64,000 nt of DNA from Larkinella soli. Its GTDB lineage: Bacteria; Bacteroidota; Bacteroidia; Cytophagales; Spirosomataceae. The first letter of the stretch is position 1. Every line of letters starts with the position of its first letter. The position numbers and the translations under genes were made by a program. This document shows positions 35,372-44,660 of this stretch, piece after piece. The DNA is taken from assembly GCF_003703975.1 (NCBI RefSeq), contig NZ_QTJY01000011.1, forward strand, positions 62,001 through 126,000, in the 5' to 3' direction. The notes below the pieces were generated by a model. It did no database searches, was not told the DNA's origin, and saw only the letters and a list, made by a program, of their open reading frames with translations.

Positions 35372-38300
35372 ATGAACCGTAACCTGACCCTGGCCCTCGC
35401 CTTGTCGGCCGCGCTGACCGCTGCGGCCCAGAAACCCGCCGGCCCCTGGGACGTCTCCACCCCCAGAGGCCCGTTCAGGGAAGTATCTTTCCGAACGAAT
35501 GAAGGCACCTGGATGAACCTGGACATCAGCCCCGATGGCCGCGAAATCGTCTTCGATCTGCTCGGCGACCTGTACACCATACCCATTGCGGGCGGAGAAG
35601 CGCGGCTGCTGTCGGGCGGCCCGGCCCTGGAAGTGCAGCCGCGCTACAGCCCCGACGGCAAACGCATCTCGTTCACCAGCGACCGGGGCGGGGGCGACAA
35701 CATCTGGACCATGAACCGCGACGGTTCGGGCCTTCGCCAGATCACCAACGAGGATTTCCGGCTGCTGAACAACGCCGTCTGGACGCCCGACGGGCAGTAT
35801 CTGGTCGCGCGGAAGCACTTCACCAGCCGCCGGTCGCTGGGCGCGGGGGAACTGTGGCTCTATCACGCGGGCGGCCCCTCGGCGGGTTTGCAGCTGACCA
35901 AACGCAAAAACGACCAGCAGGATGCCGGGGAGCCCTGCGTTTCACCCGACGGCCGGTACGTTTACTTCAGCGAGGACGTCAGTCCCGGCCCGATTTTTCA
36001 GTACAACAAAGACCCGAACGGGCAGATTTACGCCATCCGGCGCGTCGACCGCCAGACCGGCGAAATAAAGAACATCGTGACCGGCCCCGGCGGAGCCACC
36101 CGCCCGCAGATTTCGCCGGACGGAAACCGGCTGGCCTTCGTGCGCCGGGTGCGGACGCAGTCGGTGCTGTATATTCACGACCTGAAAACCGGCGAGGAAT
36201 ATCCGGTATTCGACCAGCTCAACAAGGACCAGCAGGAAGCCTGGGCGATCATGGGCCTGTATCCGAATTACAACTGGACGCCCGACGGCCGCGAGATCGT
36301 CATCTGGGCCAAGGGCAAGTTCTTCCGGGTCGGCGTGCAGTCTGCCAAAGCCGTCGAGATCCCGTTCACCGTGGACGCCAAACTGGTGGTGCAGGATGCG
36401 GTGCGGTTCCGGCAGCAGGTCTTTTCGCCCACGTTCGAATCCCGAATGATCCGGCAGGCCCGCACCTCGCCCGACGAAAAAACCGTCGTGTTCCACGCGG
36501 CCGGATACCTCTACCTGAAAACCCTCCCGAACGGCAAACCTGAGCGGCTGACGAAGGAAACCGGCGTATTCGAATACGAACCGGCCTTCAGCCCCGACGG
36601 CAAAACGCTGCTCTACACCACCTGGAACGACTCCCTGACGGGCAGCATCCGGAAGATCCATCTCCCGACCCGCCGGGTGGAGACGCTGACGAAGGAGAAA
36701 GGCTTCTACCACGGCCCGGTGTTTTCGCCCGACGGCTCCCAGATCGTGTACCGCAAGGGAACGGGCAACGGGTTCATGGGCTTTGCCTACGGCGTCGAAC
36801 CCGGCCTGTATGTGATGCCGGCCAACGGGGGCACGCCCCGGTTCATTCGGGAAGACGGCGAGGAGCCGATGTTCAGCGCCAAAGGCGACCGGATTTATTT
36901 CATGGAAGACGGCGCGACGAAGTCGTTCAGGAGCGTGACGCTGAACAATACCGACGAGCAGACCCACTTCACCTCCCAATACGCCACCCGCTTCGTGCCC
37001 AGTCCCGACAACCGCTGGATCGCGTTTCAGGAGCTTTTTCAGCTGTATATCGCCCCTTTCCCGGCCGCCGGCAAAGCCGCCGACCTCTCGGGTTCCACGA
37101 AGGCGTTCCCGGTTTACAAAGTCACCCGCGACGCCGGGGATTATCTCCACTGGTCGGCCGACAGCCGGAACCTGCACTGGATGATCGGGCCGGAATATTT
37201 CACCCGGGCGGTGAAGAACAGCTTTTCGTTCGTCGAGGGCGCCCCGGAAAAACTGCCCGCCGTCGATACGACGGGGATCCCGATGGGTCTGAGCCTGACC
37301 ACCGACGTTCCGAAGGGCGTAGTGGCCTTCCGGGGAGGCACCCTTGTGACGATGAAAGGCGACGAGGTGATCGAAAACGGGACGCTCGTGGTGCAGGACA
37401 ACCGGATTCTGGCGGTCGGTCCGGCGGATCGGGTCAGTATCCCGGCCGGGGCCAGGATCATCGACGTTACGGGCAAAACGCTCATGCCCGGCCTGATCGA
37501 CTCCCACGCCCACATCGGTACCGGCGACGGCAAGTCGCCCCAGCAGCAGTGGTCGTATTTCGCCAATCTGGCCTACGGCGTCACGACGGTTCACGACCCC
37601 TCGTCCAATACCGAGATGGTGTTCAGCCAGGCCGAGATGGTGCGGTCGGGCCGAATGGTGGGGCCGCGTATCTACTCCACCGGTACCATCCTGTACGGGG
37701 CCGACGGCGATTTCAGGACCGTCATCAACAGCCTCGACGACGCCCGCTCCCACCTGCGCCGGATGAAGGCCGTGGGCGCTTTTTCCGTCAAGAGTTACAA
37801 CCAGCCCCGCCGGAACCAGCGCCAGCAGATCATCCAGGCGGCCCGCGAGCTGGGCATGATGGTGGTGCCGGAGGGCGGCTCGTTCTTCAATCACAATATG
37901 ACGATGATTATGGACGGCCACACGACCATCGAACACAACCTGCCCGTCTGCCCGGTGTATCGGGATGTGGTGTCGCTCTGGAGTCAGAGTAAAACCGCCT
38001 ACACGCCGACCCTGATCGTCAGTTTCGGCAGTGTGTCGGGCGAATATTACTGGTATCAGAAAACCAACGTCTGGGAGCAGGAGCGGCTGCTGCGGTTTAC
38101 GCCCCGCGCCCTGATCGACAGCCGGTCGCGCCGTCGGCAGATGCTGCCGGACGACGATTTCGGCCACATCGGTAATTCGCAGACGGCCAGGCAGCTGGCC
38201 GATGCCGGAGTGAGCGTGCAGCTGGGGGCGCATGGGCAGTTACAGGGTCTGGGGGCCCACTGGGAACTCTGGATGCTGGGCCAGGGCGGGATTTCCAACC

Positions 38301-38626
38301 ATCAGGCGCTGAAGCAGGCCACGATTCTACCGGCCAGGAACCTTGGACTGGATCAGGAGATCGGCTCGCTGGAAACCGGAAAGCTGGCCGACCTGCTCGT
38401 GCTGGACAAAAACCCGCTTCAGGACCTGCGCAACAGCGAAACCGTCCGCTACGTCATGGTCAACGGCCGCCTGTACGATGCCGAAACCATGACCGAAACC
38501 GGAAACTATAACCGGCCGCGGGGAAAATTTTTCTGGGAGAACCACCGTTACAACGACAGCTTCCAGTGGCACGCCGAAACGCAGAGCTTCGGTCATATCC
38601 ACTGTATTTGCCAGGGACTGCACTGA
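35372..38626 (+). CDS. Exported TolB-like propeller fused to amidohydrolase
   Basis: 1,084 residues from the ATG at 35372, which starts a signal peptide (MNRNLTLALALSAALTAAAQ); the in-frame ATG at 35300 would put 24 charged residues before it. Residues about 45-640 contain repeated PD40/WD40-like blades (ISPDGREIVFDLLGDLYTIP, YSPDGKRISFTSDRGG, FSPDGKTLLYTTWND). Residues about 660-1065 are an amidohydrolase domain with metal-binding His712-x-His714 (SHAHIG) and the closing motif IGSLETGKLADLLVLDKNP. The family (imidazolonepropionase-like) is presumed periplasmic; substrate unknown, possibly peptides or cyclic amides. Confidence 0.92.
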   Translation: MNRNLTLALALSAALTAAAQKPAGPWDVSTPRGPFREVSFRTNEGTWMNLDISPDGREIVFDLLGDLYTIPIAGGEARLLSGGPALEVQPRYSPDGKRISFTSDRGGGDNIWTMNRDGSGLRQITNEDFRLLNNAVWTPDGQYLVARKHFTSRRSLGAGELWLYHAGGPSAGLQLTKRKNDQQDAGEPCVSPDGRYVYFSEDVSPGPIFQYNKDPNGQIYAIRRVDRQTGEIKNIVTGPGGATRPQISPDGNRLAFVRRVRTQSVLYIHDLKTGEEYPVFDQLNKDQQEAWAIMGLYPNYNWTPDGREIVIWAKGKFFRVGVQSAKAVEIPFTVDAKLVVQDAVRFRQQVFSPTFESRMIRQARTSPDEKTVVFHAAGYLYLKTLPNGKPERLTKETGVFEYEPAFSPDGKTLLYTTWNDSLTGSIRKIHLPTRRVETLTKEKGFYHGPVFSPDGSQIVYRKGTGNGFMGFAYGVEPGLYVMPANGGTPRFIREDGEEPMFSAKGDRIYFMEDGATKSFRSVTLNNTDEQTHFTSQYATRFVPSPDNRWIAFQELFQLYIAPFPAAGKAADLSGSTKAFPVYKVTRDAGDYLHWSADSRNLHWMIGPEYFTRAVKNSFSFVEGAPEKLPAVDTTGIPMGLSLTTDVPKGVVAFRGGTLVTMKGDEVIENGTLVVQDNRILAVGPADRVSIPAGARIIDVTGKTLMPGLIDSHAHIGTGDGKSPQQQWSYFANLAYGVTTVHDPSSNTEMVFSQAEMVRSGRMVGPRIYSTGTILYGADGDFRTVINSLDDARSHLRRMKAVGAFSVKSYNQPRRNQRQQIIQAARELGMMVVPEGGSFFNHNMTMIMDGHTTIEHNLPVCPVYRDVVSLWSQSKTAYTPTLIVSFGSVSGEYYWYQKTNVWEQERLLRFTPRALIDSRSRRRQMLPDDDFGHIGNSQTARQLADAGVSVQLGAHGQLQGLGAHWELWMLGQGGISNHQALKQATILPARNLGLDQEIGSLETGKLADLLVLDKNPLQDLRNSETVRYVMVNGRLYDAETMTETGNYNRPRGKFFWENHRYNDSFQWHAETQSFGHIHCICQGLH

Positions 38627-38633
38627 TCGGTTC

Positions 38634-38663
38634 TTGAATTGCCGGACCATTTTGATAACTTGG
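38634..38663 (+). promoter_or_regulatory. Putative promoter of the tandem lipoprotein pair
   Basis: TTG (38634-38636), exactly 19 nt, then TAACTTGG (38656-38663; one mismatch in the -7 box). Predicted leader about 65 nt before the ATG at 38731. Confidence 0.5.
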
Positions 38664-38730
38664 CGGCCGGTTCCGTCTCCGGCGACGGACGGCGCCACCC
38701 ATCCAATCACCTTCTTCGTTTCACTCAATC

Positions 38731-39240
38731 ATGAAAAAATCCCTTTTATTTCTGTTGCTTGGCGTATCCTTCCTCTGGAGCTGCAAAAAAGACGATGATG
38801 GCACCCAGCCCGCGGCCCAGACCAAAACCCAGCTGGTAGCCAGAACCTGGGAGGTGCAGTCCGGACAAGCCACCGTCGGAGCCCTGCCGACCCTGAACAT
38901 CTACACCAAAGGAGCCGCCCAGAACCCAGCCGACCTGAGCAAATTCCGGCTGGCCTTCAACAGCAACGGGCAGGTAACGCAGACCAACATCGACGGCAGC
39001 AACCAGACCGGCACCTGGAAACTGGGCGAAAACGACACTAAAATCACCATTTCCGGCAGCCAGATTACGGACACCTGGACCATCGACAACCTGACGGACA
39101 AGAATCTTGACATCAGCCGGACCGTCCAGGAAAACTCGACCAACCCGGCCGACCAGAACTGGATTCAGCTCGCGAAAACCTACGGTGTTCCGACCACAGG
39201 CGGTATCAAACTGGCCGTGAAGCTGACTCCGGTTCCGTAA
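38731..39240 (+). CDS. Lipoprotein of unknown function, first of a tandem pair
   Basis: 169 residues. Lipoprotein signal MKKSLLFLLLGVSFLWSC with lipidation at Cys18, followed by acidic residues (KKDDDG), which in Bacteroidota fits export to the outer-membrane surface. The mature part has the small beta-barrel pattern of lipocalin-like/DUF domains: ARTWEVQSG, then FNSNGQVTQ, TGTWKLGENDTKITISG, WTIDNLTDKNLDISR. The next gene encodes a clear paralogue. No binding residues can be assigned. Confidence 0.8.
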   Translation: MKKSLLFLLLGVSFLWSCKKDDDGTQPAAQTKTQLVARTWEVQSGQATVGALPTLNIYTKGAAQNPADLSKFRLAFNSNGQVTQTNIDGSNQTGTWKLGENDTKITISGSQITDTWTIDNLTDKNLDISRTVQENSTNPADQNWIQLAKTYGVPTTGGIKLAVKLTPVP

Positions 39241-39276
39241 AATCCTGAAATCGAACCACCCGAACGCTTCGACGCC

Positions 39277-39780
39277 ATGAAAAAAGCCGTATGGATGCTG
39301 TGGACCGGAAGTGTGCTTTTCTTCGGCTGTCGAAGCGGAAGGGACGACGAGGCTCAGCCTAAATCCCGGGCCGAACTGATCACCCGGGTGTGGGAGATCC
39401 GGACGAGCGAAATGGCCCTCGGCACGGTCGATGCCACGGTGTATACCAAAGGCGGCACCCAGAATGCGCTGGATATGACGCGGTTCCGGCTCGATTTCAA
39501 ACCCGACGGCAAAGTCATCCAGACCGGCCTCGACGGAACGGCGAAAACCTATTCCTGGCAACTGCTGGAAAACGATACGAAATGGGTGATTTCGGACGCG
39601 ACATCGGAAGACCGCTGGGACATCGACTCCCTGACCGAAAACCGCTTCCATTACCACCGCCGGATTTCGGGTTCCTCCAAAGACCCCGGCGACCTCGAAT
39701 GGCTACGACTCCTTCAGAATTACGGCCTCCCGACGGCCCAGGGCGTCAAACTCACGGTAAAAATGATTCCGGCCCCGTAA
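39277..39780 (+). CDS. Lipoprotein of unknown function, second of a tandem pair
   Basis: 167 residues. Lipobox LFFGC, Cys18, then SGRDDE. Shares the layout of the gene 36 nt upstream throughout (TRVWEIRTS, YTKGGTQN, DFKPDGKVIQTGLDGT, LLENDTKWVIS, LQNYGLPTAQGVKLTVKM), so the pair arose by tandem duplication. The sequences have diverged well, which suggests different ligands or old duplication. A terminator overlaps its stop codon. Confidence 0.8.
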   Translation: MKKAVWMLWTGSVLFFGCRSGRDDEAQPKSRAELITRVWEIRTSEMALGTVDATVYTKGGTQNALDMTRFRLDFKPDGKVIQTGLDGTAKTYSWQLLENDTKWVISDATSEDRWDIDSLTENRFHYHRRISGSSKDPGDLEWLRLLQNYGLPTAQGVKLTVKMIPAP

Positions 39781-39802
39781 CCTGCGGGGCCTTTTCTTTT
39801 TC
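39771..39802 (+). terminator. Intrinsic terminator of the lipoprotein pair
   Basis: Stem ggccccg / cggggcc (7 bp, 7-nt loop) followed by ttttctttttc. It overlaps the last codons and the stop of the second lipoprotein gene. A real T-run makes this the most classical terminator in the window. Confidence 0.75.
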
Positions 39803-39885
39803 ACTCCATCCGGAGAATTGATTCTTTCAGTCAGGTAATCCGGCGATTGAATCCGATTCCTTCTGCGCCTTTGCGAACGGCGGTC

Positions 39886-39893
39886 CATCTTTG
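39886..39893 (+). promoter_or_regulatory. Putative -7 box before the 39.9 kb gene
   Basis: CATCTTTG, one mismatch to TAnnTTTG. Predicted transcription start about 39896, which leaves about 42 nt before the ATG at 39938 but only 6 nt before the ATG at 39902, so it favours the later start. Confidence 0.35.
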
Positions 39894-39937
39894 TAAAACC
39901 GATGTACCGACACTTCGTCCTTTTCGCTTTGCGTTTC

Positions 39938-41113
39938 ATGAATCGAATCCCTTTCGGCCGTTTTCCCCGCCTGGCGGTGGCCATTCTCCTGACGACCCTC
40001 CTCACCGCCCATACCGGCCCGGGAGATGACCCCGCCTGCACCGAACAGGCCCGACAGTTTCCCCGGGAATGGCAGTATAAACCCGAATGGCTGACCGACC
40101 CGGCCAAAAGCATCCCGAAACAGAGTCTTCAGCCGGTGTTTGAACGGCAGGATAAAATCATCCGGCTGTTCCGGCAGGCTTACCCCTCCCCCAGAGGTCT
40201 GGAAGCGCGGGCCTACCGCGGGGCCGGCTATGACCCCGACCAATACTACGCCCTCGAACCCGCCGGCGGCCCGCTTCGGTATTCGACCACGACCTATTTC
40301 AAGCATTACTGGTGTTTTCGGGGGAAGATCGAGCTTTCGGGTGAAACCGGCACCTGGCTGGAGTGCTACGTCAATCACCTGAAGCAGTTTATGGAACCCG
40401 TCGGGCTGGACCTGACCAACGGGCAGGAAGCCTTTTACATGCCTTACAAGGTCGGTGAACTGAAAGGCTACCCGGTGTACAGCATTCGTCAGAACGAAAA
40501 AGGCAACAAACGGGAGTCGATCGTGATTACTGCCGACGGACGGCTGCCGGTGCGGCCCATCAGCCGGGAGGAACTGGTCCGGGCGATGCAGAAGGTGGCG
40601 GAAAACCATCAGAAGGAGTTCGAGGAAACGAACCGCCAGCTGGAAGCGGCCCTGAAGGAGTCCAATGCCTACGCCGACAAGATCGCCTTCAAGTCCGAAG
40701 CCGAACGGGAGAAATACAAGCGCGACAACCAGCGCAGCATGGAAGACGGGTATAAGAAACGCCTGAAGACCGCTCAGGAATACCGCGACGGCGCCAAACG
40801 GCTGGAGGGCTTCCTTCAGGCCATGACGCCCCAGCAGCGGGCCGCCCAGGCCATCCTGACCGACCCGACCGAACTGCTGCTCAACTACCGCGGCAAGGGG
40901 ACCTTCGAGGAACAGGAAAAAACCGGCCGGCCCCTGGTGACGCACGACTTCAGCTTTGCCGACCGCCGGCTGCCCCGGCACGCCGTTCAGTCGATCCAGC
41001 TCTACCTGCGCTATGAGGAAGCGGCCGACATGGTTGCCAAGCGGGAACTGATGCGCCAATTCAGGGAAACGATCGACCTCGACGGCTTCCGGGCGATGCT
41101 GGAACGGAAATAG
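39938..41113 (+). CDS. Exported hypothetical protein with a long coiled-coil segment
   Basis: 391 residues from the ATG at 39938; an upstream ATG at 39902 adds 12 residues. Signal peptide MNRIPFGRFPRLAVAILLTT with cleavage near TAHTG. The mature part starts with a Cys-containing domain (two or three Cys, including YWCFRGK and TWLECYVNHL, perhaps disulphide-linked), then a strongly charged helical/coiled-coil region at about 215-300 (KEFEETNRQLEAALKESNAY). It ends with a hydrophilic domain. No family recognised. It converges on the T9SS substrate gene with a 2-nt gap. Confidence 0.75.
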   Translation: MNRIPFGRFPRLAVAILLTTLLTAHTGPGDDPACTEQARQFPREWQYKPEWLTDPAKSIPKQSLQPVFERQDKIIRLFRQAYPSPRGLEARAYRGAGYDPDQYYALEPAGGPLRYSTTTYFKHYWCFRGKIELSGETGTWLECYVNHLKQFMEPVGLDLTNGQEAFYMPYKVGELKGYPVYSIRQNEKGNKRESIVITADGRLPVRPISREELVRAMQKVAENHQKEFEETNRQLEAALKESNAYADKIAFKSEAEREKYKRDNQRSMEDGYKKRLKTAQEYRDGAKRLEGFLQAMTPQQRAAQAILTDPTELLLNYRGKGTFEEQEKTGRPLVTHDFSFADRRLPRHAVQSIQLYLRYEEAADMVAKRELMRQFRETIDLDGFRAMLERK

Positions 41114-41115
41114 CC

Positions 41116-43503
41116 TTAGCGCAGGAGCATCAGCGAACCCCGCAGCAGGGGTTTACCGGGAGCGTACCGGATCGTCCAGGCATACCCGCCGACCGTCAGG
41201 GCCTGCCCCTTCATCGTGCCGTCGAAAGGATGGGCGTAGCGGTCTTTGGAGTGGTACACCACCTCGCCCCAGCGGTTGAACACCGTCACCTCCACCTCCG
41301 GAAAAGCCTCGACGCCCTTCAGTTCCCAGAGGTCATTTTGGCCGTCGCCGTTCGGGCTGAAGGCGGCCGGAACCCAGATGCGTTCATACACCGTCACGAC
41401 TACCGAAGCTTCCGCCAGGCAGCCCGTTGCGTTGCGGACCTGGAGCGTATAGGTCATATCGTCCTCAATCCCGACGACGTTCGCGTTGGCCTCGGTCGGG
41501 TTAGAGATGTACAGGGGCGGACTCCATTCGAAGGTGACCGGATTGCCCGTCAGCACCGGGCTGATGGTGATCGAACTGCCGGAGGAGGTGATGATATTTT
41601 CGGAAAAACCGATGGTCGGGATGGGGGCGACTACCGCCGTCCGGCGGGCCACCGCTCCGGGACATTCGGGAGAAAAATTAACCGTGTACGTCAATTCGTG
41701 TTCACCGATCCCGGCGGCTTTCGGGTTGAACTGGTTGCCCGTGACGCCCGGCCCGCTAAAGGTACCACCGGCCGGGCTGCCGCTCAGCGTCATGGCCGGC
41801 GCGTCGGTGCCGCAGACGCCCGGCAGGGGAACGAGCGAAACCTGGATGCCGGGAATCGCTTCCAGCACCAGCGGACCCGAGGTGCCCGTGCAGCCGTTCT
41901 CGGCCGTGGCCGTCACGACGTAGCTACCGGGAGCCTGCGTATTATAGACCGGTTCGGGTGATGACCCGAGCGTCTGGCCGTCGCGCTGCCAGCTGTAACT
42001 CACCCCGCCGGAGGCCTGAAGGGTGACCGTGGCACCGGGACAGATATTGGTCTTTTCGGCCCGCAATACCGCCCGCACCGCCGGGGCGCGGTCCACCGGG
42101 ATGGTTTCGGCCCGGTAGGTGCAGCCCACCTTTGCCTGCTTCAGGACCACCTGATACTGACCGGGTTGCGTGATGACCAGTTCATTGCCGGTTTGCCCGC
42201 TCACCGGCTGGTTGTTTCGAAACCATTCATACGTTCGGTCCGTGCCGGCCGGGACACCCAGCCGGACGGTGCCGTCGGTGGCGCATAGCTGTCCGCTCAC
42301 GGAGACCGGAGCGCTCAGATCCAGAAAGTTCACCCGGACGCTCTGCGAACCGCTGGCCTTGCCGCATTCGGTTTTCAGGGAAACTACCACCGAATAATCG
42401 CCGGGTTCGTCGACGGCCAGGGTGGTGCCGGTGGCGTTGTCGAGGTTGATGCCGTCGCGTCGCCACTGGTAGTTCCAGTTTGCGTTGGCGGTGGTTTGAA
42501 GCGTCAGCCGGTTGCCTTTGCACACGGTAAATTCCCTGCCGGCGGGCTGGCTGACGGCCCAGACGTCGGGCGTCGGGGCCTGCACGGGCGGGCAATCGAT
42601 GACCAGCAGCTGAAATTCCCGGCGCACCTCCCCGATCTTCTGCCCGTTGCGAAACTCCTCCACCCTGACGGCAAAGACGAACAGCCCCAGCTGCGTAGCC
42701 GTCACCGAAAGCCGGCCCGACTGCGGATCGACCGACAGGGCCGGACTGCCCGGAATGGCCCGACCGGCGCTGAATCCCGACGCCCACCGGACCTCCGGAT
42801 ACGGCCCGGCCGAGACCGCCTGATTGCCCGGGCCGTTGCCGTTTCCGTTCCCATTGCCGGAGTTTAACTGATCGAGGGGCGTTACCATCGAATACCGCAG
42901 TTCGTCGCCGTCGGGGTCCTTTCCGCCGAAGGGAAAGGTGAACGGTTCGCCCACGCAGATGTATTCCCCGTTGATGTTGCCGAAATGAGGAGACGAGTTA
43001 TTGAACAGCTGACCGTTTCGCTGAAGGGGCGGAAATTCCAGGTAGAAGGTAAATCCCGTCCGGGCCGGGTTCTCGATGTTGTTGATTCCGTTGTTGCGGA
43101 ACTGGGTCTGGTAGGAAATGTAATAGCCCTGTGAATCGGTGTATTCGGCCGGGTCGAGCTGAACGTCGGCTTCGAAAACGGCCACCACCACCCGCTGGTT
43201 GCGGGCCGTGGCGCAGGCTTCGTTCGTGAATACCACCCGCGACCGGGTGCCGGTTTCCTCGACGTAGAATACCAGCATCCGCTGGTTGTCGCGCTTGCGG
43301 AAGATCCCCAGCCCACCGCCCCGCTGGTTGGCCCCCCGGGCGTTGTCTTCCAGATAGTTGGTTACGATGATCCGGAAATGTCCCGGCACGTCGCCGACGG
43401 CCCGCATCTCCAGCTGACCGCCCACCTGGTGCGTAGCAAGGCAGGGAAGAGAAATGCCCAGCAGCAAAAGCCGCAGTACGGCTCGGAAAACGGGCGATGA
43501 CAT
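41116..43503 (-). CDS. Type IX-secreted protein with Ig/PKD-like repeats and gliding-motility C-terminal domain
   Basis: 795 residues. Signal peptide about 1-24 (ending LATHQVGG). A long N-terminal region (to about 300) and then repeated Ig/PKD-like modules, each with the pattern WNYQWRRDG, YEWFRNNQPVSGQ, YSWQRDGQTLGS. The C-terminal 90 residues are the gliding-motility-associated sorting domain: WVPAAFSPNGDGQNDLWELK, then VFNRWGEVVYHSKD and FDGTMKGQALTVGGYAWTI. That domain targets the protein to the type IX secretion system, which anchors or releases adhesins at the surface. The ligand is unknown; the T9SS machinery is outside this window. Confidence 0.92.
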   Translation of the reverse strand: MSSPVFRAVLRLLLLGISLPCLATHQVGGQLEMRAVGDVPGHFRIIVTNYLEDNARGANQRGGGLGIFRKRDNQRMLVFYVEETGTRSRVVFTNEACATARNQRVVVAVFEADVQLDPAEYTDSQGYYISYQTQFRNNGINNIENPARTGFTFYLEFPPLQRNGQLFNNSSPHFGNINGEYICVGEPFTFPFGGKDPDGDELRYSMVTPLDQLNSGNGNGNGNGPGNQAVSAGPYPEVRWASGFSAGRAIPGSPALSVDPQSGRLSVTATQLGLFVFAVRVEEFRNGQKIGEVRREFQLLVIDCPPVQAPTPDVWAVSQPAGREFTVCKGNRLTLQTTANANWNYQWRRDGINLDNATGTTLAVDEPGDYSVVVSLKTECGKASGSQSVRVNFLDLSAPVSVSGQLCATDGTVRLGVPAGTDRTYEWFRNNQPVSGQTGNELVITQPGQYQVVLKQAKVGCTYRAETIPVDRAPAVRAVLRAEKTNICPGATVTLQASGGVSYSWQRDGQTLGSSPEPVYNTQAPGSYVVTATAENGCTGTSGPLVLEAIPGIQVSLVPLPGVCGTDAPAMTLSGSPAGGTFSGPGVTGNQFNPKAAGIGEHELTYTVNFSPECPGAVARRTAVVAPIPTIGFSENIITSSGSSITISPVLTGNPVTFEWSPPLYISNPTEANANVVGIEDDMTYTLQVRNATGCLAEASVVVTVYERIWVPAAFSPNGDGQNDLWELKGVEAFPEVEVTVFNRWGEVVYHSKDRYAHPFDGTMKGQALTVGGYAWTIRYAPGKPLLRGSLMLLR

Positions 43504-43648
43504 GGTCAGTTCGGTAAAGGTTTTACGATAGAAAAGGTCCGTTTAAATGATTGGAAAATTCCTGTTGCATGACGGAGAAGTTAAAAATAATGGAAAATCG
43601 GTAACGACAAGAAACCGGGATGAACAAATTAGTTAATGAAGCTTTCCA

Positions 43649-44500
43649 CTACTTTTTCAGGTCCCGGTAACCGATCAGCCGGATTCCCCTGGACTGGATC
43701 AGCGCTTTGATTTCGGGATTCGTCCAGGTATCGGTGACGCCCTGGCGGTCCATGGCCACCTGCTCGTAGCCGATGTGATGGATGGCCCGCAGTTCGGGGG
43801 TGTCGAGGCCGGGATGGTCGACGAAGAGATACGTTTTACCCGGTTCGAGGCTTTCGAGCATTTTCCGGAAGCTCTGGAGTTTTTCGGCCGGGGTGGCATG
43901 CGGCCCGACATAGCCGACTCCCACCACGCCCAGCCCGGCCGGGTCGATGTCGAGGTTATATTCCTTCGTCAGTCGTTTGACCAGTTCCTTCACCTCCGTT
44001 CCCATATTGGTACAGCCCATATGCCCGGAGATGTGCGAAATGCGGGGTATCTTCTTGAGGGCGAGTTCAATCTGGGCGCGAAATTCCTTCTCGATGTCCG
44101 CCAGCTTCCAGTCGTTTTCCACGATGGACCGTTTGGGGTAATTTTTGTTCGGGTACACCATCGGGTAGAAATAGCCGTCGGGGTCGCGAAGGCTGGGACA
44201 GTCCGAAACCGGTCGCCACTTGACGTTGTCCCACTCGCTGGTGAGGGCCAGGTGTATGCCGACGTCCACGTTGGGAATTGTTTCGAGCATCTTGACGGCT
44301 TCGGGAAACCAGGGGGAGGGCACGATCACCTCGATGGACGTCTGGACGCCTTCCCGGAAGCATTTGACGAGGGCTTCGTTGCCGGAGTGGGCGTACCCCA
44401 TATCGTCTCCGCGGACGATCAGCCGGGGCGGGTTGTTCTGGGCAAACAGGGTCGGGCAACCCGCTCCGAGGAGAGCCAGGGCAAGGAATAATTTCTTCAT
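43649..44500 (-). CDS. Exported ChbG/YdjC-family carbohydrate deacetylase
   Basis: 283 residues. Signal peptide MKKLFLALALLGAGCPTLFA with cleavage before QNN. The YdjC fold (a (beta/alpha)7 barrel) is shown by RLIVRGDDMGYAHSGNEAL (Asp-Asp metal ligands), VGIHLALTSEW (metal His) and SHISGHMGC. Known members remove acetyl groups from chito-oligosaccharides or related sugars. Secretion suggests action on outside glycans. The gene lacks a chitinase neighbour. Confidence 0.88.
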   Translation of the reverse strand: MKKLFLALALLGAGCPTLFAQNNPPRLIVRGDDMGYAHSGNEALVKCFREGVQTSIEVIVPSPWFPEAVKMLETIPNVDVGIHLALTSEWDNVKWRPVSDCPSLRDPDGYFYPMVYPNKNYPKRSIVENDWKLADIEKEFRAQIELALKKIPRISHISGHMGCTNMGTEVKELVKRLTKEYNLDIDPAGLGVVGVGYVGPHATPAEKLQSFRKMLESLEPGKTYLFVDHPGLDTPELRAIHHIGYEQVAMDRQGVTDTWTNPEIKALIQSRGIRLIGYRDLKK

Positions 44501-44526
44501 CAGGGTTTGGAACAGCAGGTCGATGC

Positions 44527-44557
44527 TAAATGTACGACCGGGTCGTTACATCTCAAA
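44527..44557 (-). promoter_or_regulatory. Promoter of the YdjC-type deacetylase gene
   Basis: Minus strand: TTTG (44554-44557), exactly 19 nt, then TACATTTA (44527-44534; one mismatch). Predicted leader about 24 nt. Confidence 0.55.
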
Positions 44558-44660
44558 GAACGGCCGGTTACAGGACCGGTTTCGGCCGGGTCGTTCCGGA
44601 TAAATATGCCGGAAAATCCTTAATATCGCCGGTTCCCCATTAATGATAAGCAAGAACCCC

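Noticed and set aside
35942-38233. 763-codon frame antisense to the TolB-amidohydrolase
   Set aside because: Shadow of the propeller/amidohydrolase gene, whose motifs are clear on the plus strand.
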